From Sulfitobacter geojensis (lineage in GTDB: Bacteria; Pseudomonadota; Alphaproteobacteria; Rhodobacterales; Rhodobacteraceae), in contig NZ_JASE01000005.1 in assembly GCF_000622325.1 (NCBI RefSeq), positions 62,001 to 126,000 on the forward strand: a stretch of DNA of 64,000 nt, written 5' to 3'. Below are positions 9,157 to 17,698 of this stretch, one piece after another (within the stretch, counting starts at the first letter, position 1; every line of letters starts with the position of its first letter). Below the pieces are notes generated by a model. The model made no database searches. It was not told the origin of the DNA and worked only from the letters and a program-made list of their open reading frames with translations. Made by a program: the position numbers and the translations under genes.

Positions 9157-11700
9157 ATGCTTGTCCCAATCTTACAAAATACAGGGCTTCTGTTTTTATC
9201 GGGCATTGGGGCCTATGCAATTTTCACGCTTGCCAAACTGAAAGAGAATGAAGGTCGCCTGCACCTCTGGGTCGGCGTGATAATGGGGATTTCGGCTTTT
9301 CTCATATCATCCAACAGCTTTACCATTGAGGGCATCCCGATCCAGCTTGATGCCAAAGCCGGGGTACTTGTTTACGCTGGCTATCTCGGAGGGCCCGCGG
9401 GGGGGCTAATAGCGGCAGGACTTAGCGCGGTTTATCATTTTGTCATTGGGGAACAAAATGTCTGGGTCGGCACATTGATGTGCGGGATGCTGGCTCTGTT
9501 CGGCGCTGGCGTGGCCCGCATCTATATCTCTCCTGTTTGGCCACACGTGCCGGGACGTGCGACTTTTTCACTGATCGTCGGTGCCGGGACCATTCAATTC
9601 GCAGCTGCCCTGATCACAGCATGGAAGGGATCAGCCGTTTCAACGCAATCAATTGCTGTTTCGGTTTTCCTATTGGCGCTCACGGCAGTTCTTTCGACGA
9701 TCATCATGAGTGTTACCATATCATATGCCAACACCATCGCTTCCGGGTTGCGCAAGGACGCTGAAACCACCCTCCGGCTTCGGCTGGCGGCATCTGCGGC
9801 AAATCTGGGCGTCTTCGAACGCACCGTGAACAGCGAATTCATCACCTTCGACAAAGGCATCGCCAATATTCTCGGGATCGAAAAGCACGATGGCAGGATG
9901 CATCTAAAGAGATGGCTCAACTTCATATTCAAAGAAGACCTCTCCATCGCACTGCGTTCTTCCGCAAAGGTCTGGCAAGGTGCCCCCCCCCGCGAACCGA
10001 CACTGTTTCGCATCCGTCGGACCGATAACGAAACACGTTACGTACAGGCGCATTGGGCCACAGAACCGAATGACGGATCACCAGCCCAACGGGTCGTCGG
10101 CATATACGAAGACGTTACTGTTTCAGTCGAGGCGCAGCAGAAAAAGGTAAAGGCAGAAACACGACTGAACACCGCAGTGCGCATCGCGGGAATCGGCCTC
10201 TATACCTTCGGGCCCGACGTCGGCAATTGTACGTTCTGCTCCGACCTACATGCCGCACATATGGGTATGACACCTGACGCATTCCAAGAAATGGTGGCGG
10301 ACCACAGCAACAGTTTAAAACACATTCATAAAGACGACCAACCTACGGTCCTCGACGCAATCAGACGTGTTAAACAGGGGCAGTCCCAGACATTCGAATA
10401 CCGCGTGATCCACCCGAATGGCGGCATCCGGTTTATCCGCCAGATCGAAGAGCCCGTGAGTGATGAAAACGGCAACGTCATCGAGATAATCGGCACAAGC
10501 CTTGATCTGACCGATCTGCGTGAAGCGGAAATGCGGTTGCGCCAATCACAACGGATCGAAGCAATCGGAACCCTGACGGGGGGCGTCGCGCATGATTTTA
10601 ATAACCTTTTGGCTGTCATCCTCGGGAATTTGGAGCTTTGGCTAGAAACGGGGAAAGAAGAGCAAGGCAAAAAGAAAATCGAAACCGCCTATAAGGCAGC
10701 CAAGCGCGGGGCGGACCTGACAACCAACTTGCTCAGTTTTTCCAGACAGGCGCCGCTGCAACCTGCTCGTCTAAATCTGAACACCCTGTTCGAAAGTACG
10801 TTGGATTGGACTGCACGTGTCTTGCCCGCGACCATTTCGATCGAAGAAACCTTATTTGCTGATCTTTGGGATATCGAAGCCGATGCAGCGTCTGCCGAAA
10901 ACGCCATTATCAACCTTATTCTCAATGCACGTGACGCCATGTCGGAGGGGGGCCGGATCAAAATTGAAACCGCGAACATCGAACTCTTTGACGACGACAT
11001 TGTATCATCAGGACTGGACATTTCCCCGGGCCCCTATGTTGTCGTGACAATCAGTGACACAGGACATGGCATTGCGCCCGAAAAGATCGATCAGGTTTTT
11101 GAGCCGTTTTACACCGATAAGCCCCGTGGCAAAGGATCGGGTTTGGGGCTTTCCATGGTGCAAGGATTTGTGGAGCAATCGGGCGGGACAATCAGCCTGT
11201 CGTCCGAGGTCGGGACCGGCACCACTTTCAAACTCTATTTCAAGGCCGCTGTCGACGCCGTGTCGCTGCCCGAAGATCCCCCGCCAAAGGAGCACGCATC
11301 AAAGCCGACACAAGGCACCATTCTTGTTGTGGAGGACGAGCCCGAAGTTCTGAAAGTGATCGCAATGTTTTTAGAAAGCGCAGGCTACACCGTCCTTACC
11401 GCAAAAACAGGCAGCGCGGCGCTGGAGACGTTCAAATCATCCCGCAAGGTTGATCTTCTGTTGACCGATGTGGTGATGCCGGGGCGTTTGCAGGGGGGTT
11501 CCCTTATCAAGGCCATCCGCCAAATCGAACCGGATTTACCTTGTATCATCCTGTCCGGGTACGCCGCTGATTTGACATCGGGCGACAACAGCCTGAAATC
11601 CACCGACATCCGTTTGGTGAAACCCGTTAGCCGCACAGCCTTGCTTGATGCTGTGGCTACCGCCTTGGAACTGGAATCCCAAACTGACGGAGCAACTTGA
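9157..11700 (+). CDS. Membrane-bound hybrid histidine kinase, paralogue of the divergent kinase
   Basis: ATG 9157 has a GAAAGG site 6 bp upstream and begins a hydrophobic N-terminus, so it is preferred over the TTG at 9046. The 847-residue product repeats the layout of its divergent neighbour: 5TM-5TMR_LYT sensor (LDAKAGVLVYAGYLGGPAGG) in residues 1-195, two PAS/PAC regions (about 205-325 and 335-455), HisKA with H479 in GGVAHDFNNLL, HATPase with DTGHGI and GKGSGLGLSM, and a receiver with the acceptor aspartate in LLLTDVVMPG. Phosphorelay through the receiver to a downstream protein is expected. Its stop overlaps the ATG of the MarR-like gene by one base. A run of nine C (about 9983-9991) lies inside the first PAS region. 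Confidence 0.92.
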   Translation: MLVPILQNTGLLFLSGIGAYAIFTLAKLKENEGRLHLWVGVIMGISAFLISSNSFTIEGIPIQLDAKAGVLVYAGYLGGPAGGLIAAGLSAVYHFVIGEQNVWVGTLMCGMLALFGAGVARIYISPVWPHVPGRATFSLIVGAGTIQFAAALITAWKGSAVSTQSIAVSVFLLALTAVLSTIIMSVTISYANTIASGLRKDAETTLRLRLAASAANLGVFERTVNSEFITFDKGIANILGIEKHDGRMHLKRWLNFIFKEDLSIALRSSAKVWQGAPPREPTLFRIRRTDNETRYVQAHWATEPNDGSPAQRVVGIYEDVTVSVEAQQKKVKAETRLNTAVRIAGIGLYTFGPDVGNCTFCSDLHAAHMGMTPDAFQEMVADHSNSLKHIHKDDQPTVLDAIRRVKQGQSQTFEYRVIHPNGGIRFIRQIEEPVSDENGNVIEIIGTSLDLTDLREAEMRLRQSQRIEAIGTLTGGVAHDFNNLLAVILGNLELWLETGKEEQGKKKIETAYKAAKRGADLTTNLLSFSRQAPLQPARLNLNTLFESTLDWTARVLPATISIEETLFADLWDIEADAASAENAIINLILNARDAMSEGGRIKIETANIELFDDDIVSSGLDISPGPYVVVTISDTGHGIAPEKIDQVFEPFYTDKPRGKGSGLGLSMVQGFVEQSGGTISLSSEVGTGTTFKLYFKAAVDAVSLPEDPPPKEHASKPTQGTILVVEDEPEVLKVIAMFLESAGYTVLTAKTGSAALETFKSSRKVDLLLTDVVMPGRLQGGSLIKAIRQIEPDLPCIILSGYAADLTSGDNSLKSTDIRLVKPVSRTALLDAVATALELESQTDGAT

Positions 11701-12230
11701 TGAATTCGCCTGCCCTTGGCAATGATCTCGCAACGATTAGGAATTATGTGTATAGAGACCAAGCACAGAAGGGCTGGCCGTGGCGCATGACACAGGACGT
11801 TGACAATAAAAAGCTGATCGCTTCTGTTGTGTTGCTTGAACGGTTTGTCCGCGACATCTACCCGACAAAACACTCTTCCGCCATCCAGCCCCTGCAATGG
11901 TCTATCTTGCGCTATCTGGAACGGATGCCTGTCGAGCGCTGCGAACCTAGATGGATCGCAAAGTTTTTGGGGCTGACCCGTGCTCCCGTGACCCGTGCTA
12001 TCGCAACTCTGGAACGACACGAATACGTGCACCAGATAACCAATGGTGAAGACGCACGCACGAAAACGATCGCCCTTACTCCGCTTGGTTCAAGTACCTT
12101 GGCAAGCGATCCAATCTTGGACGCTGTAAAGCAAATTCGCGCTTTGCCCGAAATCGAACAGACCCACTTTATCAATGCCATCCGATCAATTGCTTTGAAT
12201 TCCGTAGGGTCGAACGATGAGCAAACATAA
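11700..12230 (+). CDS. MarR-like winged-helix transcriptional regulator
   Basis: The 176-residue protein starts at ATG 11700, which overlaps the TGA of the kinase gene by one base and has a GGAG site. The middle (about residues 60-140) reads as a MarR winged helix: LQWSILRYLER, then the recognition helix region FLGLTRAPVTRAIATLERH, then a wing with DARTKTIALTPLG. The last feature is typical of MarR proteins. It is the second gene of a kinase-regulator-receiver operon and overlaps the next gene by 14 bp. Targets are unknown. Such a MarR protein could be the transcriptional output of the kinase pathway, with the receiver acting between them (inference). Confidence 0.8.
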   Translation: MNSPALGNDLATIRNYVYRDQAQKGWPWRMTQDVDNKKLIASVVLLERFVRDIYPTKHSSAIQPLQWSILRYLERMPVERCEPRWIAKFLGLTRAPVTRAIATLERHEYVHQITNGEDARTKTIALTPLGSSTLASDPILDAVKQIRALPEIEQTHFINAIRSIALNSVGSNDEQT

Positions 12231-12600
12231 AAAGATCCTGTTGGTCGATGACGATCCCGATATCCGTGAATTGATCTCGCTATTCCTGGCTTCGGAACCT
12301 TATGACATCGTCGAGTCCAGTGACGTCCCTGCCGCGCTTCAAAGCTTGTCGTCGCATGGGCCATTCGATCTTGTGATCCTTGATTTCTGGCTTGGTCAAG
12401 ATCACGCGGTTTCTGTCATCGACAAGATCCGGTCGAAAGATCAAAGCACGCCGGTCATCATGATTTCGGGGGGCAACCGCAGGATGGATCTTGAATCTAC
12501 CGCTGCGATCTCAGACATCAGCGGCGCGGTTGTATTCCTGCAAAAGCCTTTTCAAAAAGCAACTCTACTGGATGCTGTAAACTCCGCGCTCCGTCCCTAA
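12217..12600 (+). CDS. Single-domain response regulator (receiver only)
   Basis: This 127-residue protein is one receiver domain with no output module. It has the acidic pair in KILLVDDDPD, the acceptor aspartate in LVILDFWLGQ, the conserved serine in VIMISGGN and the lysine in VFLQKPF. Lone receivers act as phosphate shuttles or bind partner proteins. Its start overlaps the MarR-like gene by 14 bp, so the three genes from 9157 form a tightly coupled operon. It is the natural phosphoryl acceptor for one or both neighbouring hybrid kinases, which is inferred from context. Confidence 0.9.
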   Translation: MSKHKKILLVDDDPDIRELISLFLASEPYDIVESSDVPAALQSLSSHGPFDLVILDFWLGQDHAVSVIDKIRSKDQSTPVIMISGGNRRMDLESTAAISDISGAVVFLQKPFQKATLLDAVNSALRP

Positions 12601-12621
12601 GCGTTCAAATTGCTACCCTCA

Positions 12622-12639
12622 CAGGGGCGAACGCCCCTG
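12622..12639. terminator. GC-rich hairpin after the receiver gene
   Basis: The perfect inverted repeat CAGGGGCG-AA-CGCCCCTG lies 22 bp after the receiver stop and before the convergent small gene. It lacks a T tract. It could end transcription from either side; this is judged by position and stem strength only. Confidence 0.45.
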
Positions 12640-12709
12640 CCAGATCGCGGAATAACACAGCGCCGCAATTATGAAGTAATAGATGGAAAGGCCATCGGCC
12701 CCATGTGCC

Positions 12710-13111
12710 TTAATAAATGCGCATCTTCAGGTTGATCCGAATGTCGCCAGCCCCGCGAATTGTATAAGACGTACGATCACGCCCCTTTGTGCGGCCCGCA
12801 ACATAGTAGACCAACAACACGCTTAACTTTTTACCTTTGCAACGGCCCGTCCGCTGGGTGAATTTGCGGCGCTCGGCGCGATAGGTCCCCAATGACGGCG
12901 GGGTATTGATGATTAGGCGCGGGTGGCCGCGATCCTTACAGGTTTTTTCATCGTAATTCAGCCATTGGAATTCCATTTCGCTACCTGCGGCAACACGGCG
13001 GTCCCAATTGCGTGTAGACTGCGCGGCAACGCTTTGAACCGTGACGATGGACAGGAGAGCGGCAAGCCAAATCGCCGCGAAGTTCGCAAAACTGAAACTG
13101 CCTGTCTTCAT
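12710..13111 (-). CDS. Small secreted protein of unknown function
   Basis: Several in-frame starts exist. ATG 13111 has GGGGA about 7 bp upstream and begins directly before a signal peptide (MKTGSFSFANFAAIWLAALL, cleaved near VAAQS), giving 133 residues. The mature part is basic and has only two cysteines (E-K-T-C-K-D and T-G-R-C-K-G), which may form a disulfide. I do not recognise a family. It is divergent from the secreted caspase-like protein with about 110 bp between them, so the two may be co-regulated. Annotation as a periplasmic or exported protein rests on the signal peptide alone. Confidence 0.65.
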   Translation of the reverse strand: MKTGSFSFANFAAIWLAALLSIVTVQSVAAQSTRNWDRRVAAGSEMEFQWLNYDEKTCKDRGHPRLIINTPPSLGTYRAERRKFTQRTGRCKGKKLSVLLVYYVAGRTKGRDRTSYTIRGAGDIRINLKMRIY

Positions 13112-13225
13112 CTTCATTTCCCCGTCAAATCGGTTCCAATTGAATTGTTTGTCGACACCTGCTTGTTGTTGCGGATAGGCTTGCGCCATCTCGATCGAAA
13201 GTCAAATGGCAATTGGGATGGCTTC

Positions 13226-14497
13226 ATGAAGACCCAGAGTGCAATTCCCGTACTGTTTCTCACCATTCTCTGGGTGGCGTTGATGGTAGGCATCAGCACC
13301 GCCGCGCATGCCGGTCGTGTGGCGCTGGTGGTGGGGAATGCGCAGTATCAGAACACGCAAACGCTGGCCAACCCGCGCAATGATGCACAAGCGATTGCCA
13401 GCTCTTTGCGTGCCTTGGGGTTCGAGGTTTTTGATGGTTATGATCTCACTCGCAATGCCTTCGAAGAATTGATCCGCGACTTCGCGCGCGGTGCCGAAGG
13501 TGCCGATGCTGCGGTACTTTATTACGCCGGTCACGGGTTAGAAGTCGGCAGTGTGAATTATCTAGTGCCAGTGGATGCGAACATCCGTGACGAGGCTGAT
13601 TTAAAATTCGAAACCATCAGTCTTGATGACATTATCGGCTTTATGGAGCGCGAACAGCGCACCAATCTGATCTTTCTGGACGCTTGCCGTGACAACCCGA
13701 TGGCGCGCAATCTGTCGTTGAACATGGGCACGCGATCGGTCGCTGTCGGGCGCGGGTTGGCACCTGTGGACACGGGTGTTGGCACCTTGATTGCTTATGC
13801 CACACAACCCGGGAATGTCGCGCTTGACGGTGCGGGGCGCCACTCTCCATTTACCGATGCATTGCTTGACCATATTTCAACGCCTGATCTGGATGTCGAA
13901 ATCATGATGCGCAGCGTCCGGCGGGACGTCATGCAAAAGACCGCGGGCCAGCAGGTTCCGTGGAGCAGTTCGTCGCTCACCGGCAGTTTCATTTTTCAGC
14001 CCAAGCCTGTCCAGACGGCCACACCGACAGCGCCGCCAGCGGCCGCGCCCGAACCTTTAACCCCAGAACGCAAAACTCTACCTGTGCTCCCTCTTGATAA
14101 CCGGAAAGACCAGGAGCTGACACTAAAGGTTCAAACCCAGCTTAACCGTCTGGGCTGTAATGCGGGCACGCCGGATGGAATTTGGGGCCGCAAAAGCCAT
14201 GCCGCACTTATGCGTCTGGTCGAACATGCTCCTTCAATTGAAATAGGGGCACAGGAACCAAGCGCAGTGCTGTTGCGCCAAATTGCGCAACTTGACGGCA
14301 GAATCTGCCCACTGGTCTGCGCCCCGACCCAAAATTTGATTGACGGGGCATGTGTGCGCAAGACCTGCGCCAGCGGACAGCGCCTGTCCTCGCGCGGTCA
14401 ATGTTACACACCGCAAGTCGCGAAACCCCGCAACAGAACAACATCGAAATCCAGCTCCAGCTGTTTCAAATACAACGGTCAGACGTTTTGCGACTGA
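13226..14497 (+). CDS. Secreted caspase-fold (peptidase C14) protein with PG-binding-like and Cys-rich tail
   Basis: ATG 13226 begins a signal peptide (cleavage near AAHAG-R), giving 424 residues; the frame continues far upstream without support. Residues 30-250 form a caspase p20-like domain with RVALVVGNAQYQ, catalytic His103 in YYAGHGLE and catalytic Cys154 in FLDACRDNP. A proline- and alanine-rich linker follows. Residues about 295-330 resemble a peptidoglycan-binding helical repeat (QTQLNRLGCNAGTPDGIWG). The final 65 residues hold about seven cysteines. Bacterial caspase homologues of this type (metacaspase or orthocaspase-like) cleave after basic residues in some cases. The substrate is unknown, and a cell-envelope location is likely. 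Confidence 0.85.
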   Translation: MKTQSAIPVLFLTILWVALMVGISTAAHAGRVALVVGNAQYQNTQTLANPRNDAQAIASSLRALGFEVFDGYDLTRNAFEELIRDFARGAEGADAAVLYYAGHGLEVGSVNYLVPVDANIRDEADLKFETISLDDIIGFMEREQRTNLIFLDACRDNPMARNLSLNMGTRSVAVGRGLAPVDTGVGTLIAYATQPGNVALDGAGRHSPFTDALLDHISTPDLDVEIMMRSVRRDVMQKTAGQQVPWSSSSLTGSFIFQPKPVQTATPTAPPAAAPEPLTPERKTLPVLPLDNRKDQELTLKVQTQLNRLGCNAGTPDGIWGRKSHAALMRLVEHAPSIEIGAQEPSAVLLRQIAQLDGRICPLVCAPTQNLIDGACVRKTCASGQRLSSRGQCYTPQVAKPRNRTTSKSSSSCFKYNGQTFCD

Positions 14498-14590
14498 CCG
14501 GCATCCGGTTTACGCCAGACACAGGTTGCACGCCTTGGGCATCGCCACAGGTTTTTGCGCCTTGCAGCCCTTGACCGCTTTTCGCTATCG

Positions 14591-14604
14591 TCCGCTATTA
14601 TGGA
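14591..14604. promoter_or_regulatory. Candidate XRE-cupin operator overlapping its own start codon
   Basis: TCCGCTATTATGGA matches 12 of 14 positions of the perfect palindrome found before kbl and overlaps the regulator's ATG at 14600. This fits autoregulation by the encoded protein. It is imperfect in its right arm. Confidence 0.45.
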
Positions 14605-15157
14605 AAACACCGACGCAATACTATCGCTTCTCCCGACCCGCCTGAAGGATGCGCGCCGCGCCAAGGGCCTGTCGCTTGATGCTGTGGCAAAACTGTCGGG
14701 CGTTTCGCGGAGCATGGTCAGCCAGATCGAGCGGGGCGAATCCTCGCCTACGATTTCAACGTTATGGAACCTGACCAAGGCGCTTCAGGTCGATTTTGCC
14801 GGACTTCTTGAGGATGATCTGGAAAGCCGTATCGAAGTTTTGCGCAGCGGCAATGTGCCTGCGATTGAAAAACTTAGCGCGGGATATTCAATACGTATCC
14901 TTTCGCCACCGGAAGAAGCCGGACGTCACGAGGTATACGACCTGCGGTTTCAGGAAAACGGCGTTCTGGACAGCCTGCCCCATGCCACCGGCGCACGCGA
15001 ACATCTGACGGTTATCCACGGCCATCTGACAGTGACCAGCGGTGACGCGGTTGAACAACTGGCCGAAGGCGACACCGCGCGATACGCGGCAGACGTTGCC
15101 CACCGGATCACTGCCGATGGACCTGCACGCGCGTTTTTGGTGGTGCACGGCGCCTGA
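14600..15157 (+). CDS. XRE family regulator with C-terminal cupin domain
   Basis: ATG 14600 gives 185 residues; an upstream in-frame start is less likely. Residues 10-65 are a classic XRE helix-turn-helix (LKDARRAKGLSLDAVAKLSG, then SMVSQIERGESSPTISTLWN). Residues 110-183 form a cupin sensor with the usual GDTARYAADVAHRI segment. Such proteins sense small metabolites and regulate adjacent catabolic genes. It lies just upstream of and co-directional with kbl-tdh. The spacer contains two palindromes of TCCG(C/T)(T/G)ATTGCGGA form, and a degenerate copy overlaps its own start, so it probably controls threonine breakdown and itself. The effector could be threonine, glycine or aminoketobutyrate (inference). 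Confidence 0.88.
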   Translation: MENTDAILSLLPTRLKDARRAKGLSLDAVAKLSGVSRSMVSQIERGESSPTISTLWNLTKALQVDFAGLLEDDLESRIEVLRSGNVPAIEKLSAGYSIRILSPPEEAGRHEVYDLRFQENGVLDSLPHATGAREHLTVIHGHLTVTSGDAVEQLAEGDTARYAADVAHRITADGPARAFLVVHGA

Positions 15158-15163
15158 CACATA

Positions 15164-15177
15164 TCCGTGATTGCGGA
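15164..15177. promoter_or_regulatory. Palindromic operator 1 before kbl
   Basis: TCCGTGATTGCGGA lies 7 bp after the XRE-cupin stop codon. Its arms TCCG and CGGA are perfectly complementary. It differs at two positions from the stronger copy at 15200, and the centres of the two are 36 bp apart. Confidence 0.55.
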
Positions 15178-15199
15178 CGTCTTTCCATTTTTGCATAAA

Positions 15200-15213
15200 T
15201 CCGCTATTGCGGA
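15200..15213. promoter_or_regulatory. Palindromic operator 2 before kbl
   Basis: TCCGCTATTGCGGA has perfect 5-bp arms around TATT, 41 bp before the kbl ATG. It is flanked by TTTTGCATA (15189) and TATGCAAAA (15225), which are themselves inverted repeats. The nested palindrome likely covers the kbl-tdh promoter. Assignment to the XRE-cupin protein is inferred from the repeat at that gene's own start. Confidence 0.6.
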
Positions 15214-15254
15214 AATAAATCCACTATGCAAAATCCCACCAAACGGAGGACGCC

Positions 15255-16442
15255 ATGACCACAGCTTTCTTGACCCACATGACCGATACGCTGGCGCAAA
15301 TCGACGCGGAAAAGATGACCAAACACGAACGGCTCATCACCTCGCCGCAGGCGGGTCACGTCACCGCAAACGGCAAATCGGTGATCAACCTTTGCGCCAA
15401 CAACTACCTCGGGCTTGCTGACCACCCCGACCTGATCCAAGCTGCCAAAACGGCGATGGACGACAAGGGTTTCGGCATGGCTTCAGTCCGGTTTATCTGT
15501 GGCACCCAAGACCTGCACCGCACGTTAGAGACGCGGATTGCGCGGTTTCTGGGCAAGGACGACTCCATCCTGTTTGCCGCCTGTTTTGATGCCAATGGCG
15601 GGCTGTTCGAACCGCTTTTGGGGCCGGAAGACGCCATCATTTCCGACGCCCTGAACCATGCTTCGATCATCGACGGCATCCGTTTGTGCAAGGCCAAGCG
15701 CTATCGCTATGCCAATTCCGACATGGACGACCTTGAAACCCAGCTAAAGGCCGCAAAGGCAGACGGTGCGAGGTTCATCATGATCGCGACCGATGGCGTT
15801 TTCAGCATGGACGGCTATCTGGCGAAGCTGCCCGCAATCACCAAACTGGCTGAAACCTATGGCGCGCTGGTCATGGTGGATGATTGCCACTCAACCGGTT
15901 TTATGGGCCCAAAAGGCACGGGCACACCCGCCCATTTTGGTGTTGATGTCGACATTCTGACCGGTACCTTGGGCAAAGCTTTGGGCGGCGCGATTGGCGG
16001 ATACATCGCTGGCCCGCAACCGGTGATCGACCTGCTGCGCCAACGCGCCCGTCCCTATCTGTTTTCCAACTCCCTGCCCCCGTCCATTGTTGCAGCAGGC
16101 CTCGAAGCCATTCGTCTGGTTGAAGAGGGCGATGCCCTGCGCGCGCAATTGTTCAAAAACGCGACCTACTGGCGGGACGGGCTGACCCGTCTGGGATTTG
16201 ACCTGTTGCCGGGCGAGCACCCGATCATTCCAGTGATGCTGGGCGAGGCGCATCTGGCACAAGAGATGGCCGCCCGACTGTTTGACGAAGGCGTCTATGT
16301 CAGCGGCTTCTTTTTCCCCGTTGTGCCACGCGGTCAGGCCCGCATCCGCACCCAGATGAACGCCGCCTTGACGTTTGACGATCTGGACCGCGCACTGGCA
16401 GCATTCGCGGTTGCCGGCAAAGCAGTAGGTGTTTTGAAATGA
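15255..16442 (+). CDS. kbl: Glycine C-acetyltransferase (2-amino-3-ketobutyrate CoA ligase)
   Basis: The 395-residue protein matches Kbl in length and motifs. It is a PLP enzyme of the alpha-oxoamine synthase family that splits 2-amino-3-ketobutyrate with CoA into glycine and acetyl-CoA in the cytoplasm. Landmarks are [16 protein letters not shown], the glycine-rich GTQDLHR loop, [23 protein letters not shown] and the PLP lysine in [12 protein letters not shown] strong GGAGG site precedes the ATG. The stop overlaps the tdh start (ATGA), giving the standard two-gene threonine-to-glycine operon. Palindromic operators lie upstream. Confidence 0.97.
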   Translation: MTTAFLTHMTDTLAQIDAEKMTKHERLITSPQAGHVTANGKSVINLCANNYLGLADHPDLIQAAKTAMDDKGFGMASVRFICGTQDLHRTLETRIARFLGKDDSILFAACFDANGGLFEPLLGPEDAIISDALNHASIIDGIRLCKAKRYRYANSDMDDLETQLKAAKADGARFIMIATDGVFSMDGYLAKLPAITKLAETYGALVMVDDCHSTGFMGPKGTGTPAHFGVDVDILTGTLGKALGGAIGGYIAGPQPVIDLLRQRARPYLFSNSLPPSIVAAGLEAIRLVEEGDALRAQLFKNATYWRDGLTRLGFDLLPGEHPIIPVMLGEAHLAQEMAARLFDEGVYVSGFFFPVVPRGQARIRTQMNAALTFDDLDRALAAFAVAGKAVGVLK

Positions 16443-17482
16443 GCAATGAAATGAATGCCCTGGTCAAGGCCCACCCGCGTGAAGGGCTTTGGCTGCAAAC
16501 CGCACCTGTTCCAGAAATCGGGCAGGATGACGTTCTGATCCGCATTAACAAAACCGGCATTTGCGGCACCGACATCCACATTTGGAACTGGGATGAATGG
16601 GCGCAAAAAACCGTGCCTGTGCCTCTGATCACCGGACATGAGTTTGCCGGCGAGATTGTCGAAATCGGGCGCAATGTCCAAGGGCTGCACATGGGGCAGC
16701 GATGCAGCGGCGAAGGACACCTGATTGGCAAACAATCCCGTCAAAGTCGGGGCGGAAAATTCCACCTTGATCCCGAAACCCGCGGTATCGGGGTGAATGA
16801 ACAGGGGGCATTTGCCGAATATCTGCGCCTGCCTGCGTTCAATGTTGTGCCCCTGCCCGACGAGATCAGTGATGACATCGGGGCCATCCTTGATCCTTTG
16901 GGCAACGCTGTTCACACGGCCTTGTCCTTTGATCTGCTGGGCGAAGACGTGCTGATCACCGGCGCGGGGCCGATTGGCATTATGGCCGCGGCAGTTGCCC
17001 GCCACGCAGGCGCGCGCAATGTCGTTATCACGGACATAAATCAGGACCGGTTGGATCTGGCAGCCAAGGTTGCAGATGTTACGCCGGTGAATGTGACAAG
17101 CGAAGATCTGGCAGACGTTCAAGGGCGCTTGAAAATCAAACAAGGGTTTGATGTCGGCCTGGAAATGTCAGGTAATCAGGCGGCACTTGATCAAATGGTC
17201 GAAGCCATGGTGATGGGAGGCCGCATCGCCTTGCTTGGCATCCCCCCCGGCAAAAGCCCTGTCGACTGGAGCCGGATCGTGTTCAAGGCAATCACTCTCA
17301 AGGGCATCTACGGCCGCGAGATTTTCGAAACGTGGTATAAAATGATTGCCATGATTCAAAACGGCTTGGACGTTTTTGGCGTGATCACCCACCGCTTTGC
17401 GATGAAGGACTTTGAAAAGGGGTTTAGCGTGATGAAATCCGGCCTCTCAGGCAAGGTCGTGCTGGACTGGCGCGCCGGTTAA
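16439..17482 (+). CDS. tdh: L-threonine 3-dehydrogenase lacking the structural zinc site
   Basis: This 347-residue medium-chain dehydrogenase oxidises threonine to 2-amino-3-ketobutyrate with NAD, which Kbl then cleaves. It keeps the catalytic zinc ligands C42, H67 and E68 ([16 protein letters not shown]), the Rossmann loop [10 protein letters not shown] and a C-terminus very like the E. coli enzyme. The structural zinc lobe is altered: the four cysteines of the E. coli protein are replaced by G97, S100, S103 and D111 in [19 protein letters not shown]. The frame is intact and flanking sequence aligns without gaps, so this is substitution rather than an error of one base. The enzyme probably folds without the second zinc. 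Confidence 0.95.
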   Translation: MSNEMNALVKAHPREGLWLQTAPVPEIGQDDVLIRINKTGICGTDIHIWNWDEWAQKTVPVPLITGHEFAGEIVEIGRNVQGLHMGQRCSGEGHLIGKQSRQSRGGKFHLDPETRGIGVNEQGAFAEYLRLPAFNVVPLPDEISDDIGAILDPLGNAVHTALSFDLLGEDVLITGAGPIGIMAAAVARHAGARNVVITDINQDRLDLAAKVADVTPVNVTSEDLADVQGRLKIKQGFDVGLEMSGNQAALDQMVEAMVMGGRIALLGIPPGKSPVDWSRIVFKAITLKGIYGREIFETWYKMIAMIQNGLDVFGVITHRFAMKDFEKGFSVMKSGLSGKVVLDWRAG

Positions 17483-17601
17483 GGTTTTGCCTGCCGCAAG
17501 ATCGCGATTGCTGCAGCACGCGGGCCGTTTTCAACGCGTCACGTCGGTTAAGTCGCGTCAAGCTGGGGTGGAACATGGAAATGTTCTCTAATCTCAAGAA
17601 T

Positions 17602-17616
17602 TTAACCATCAGTTAA
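17602..17616. promoter_or_regulatory. CtrA box (TTAA-N7-TTAA) before the sigma-fliK-flgD genes
   Basis: TTAA-CCATCAG-TTAA is an exact match to the full CtrA site. It lies 83 bp before the sigma factor start at the left border of the flagellar locus. Confidence 0.75.
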
Positions 17617-17698
17617 TCACAATAATCTTTGAAAAATCCGTAAAACGTGTTTGTGTCCTTGGAAAACAAAGTACAAAAAACGACCATTGGGCAGTGAC

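Noticed and set aside
12923-13225. N-terminal extension of the caspase-fold protein
   Set aside because: The extension is the antisense of the small secreted protein gene; the signal peptide begins at ATG 13226.
16334-17143. Long frame opposite tdh
   Set aside because: It lies wholly within the kbl-tdh coding sequence on the other strand and has no ribosome site or recognisable domain.
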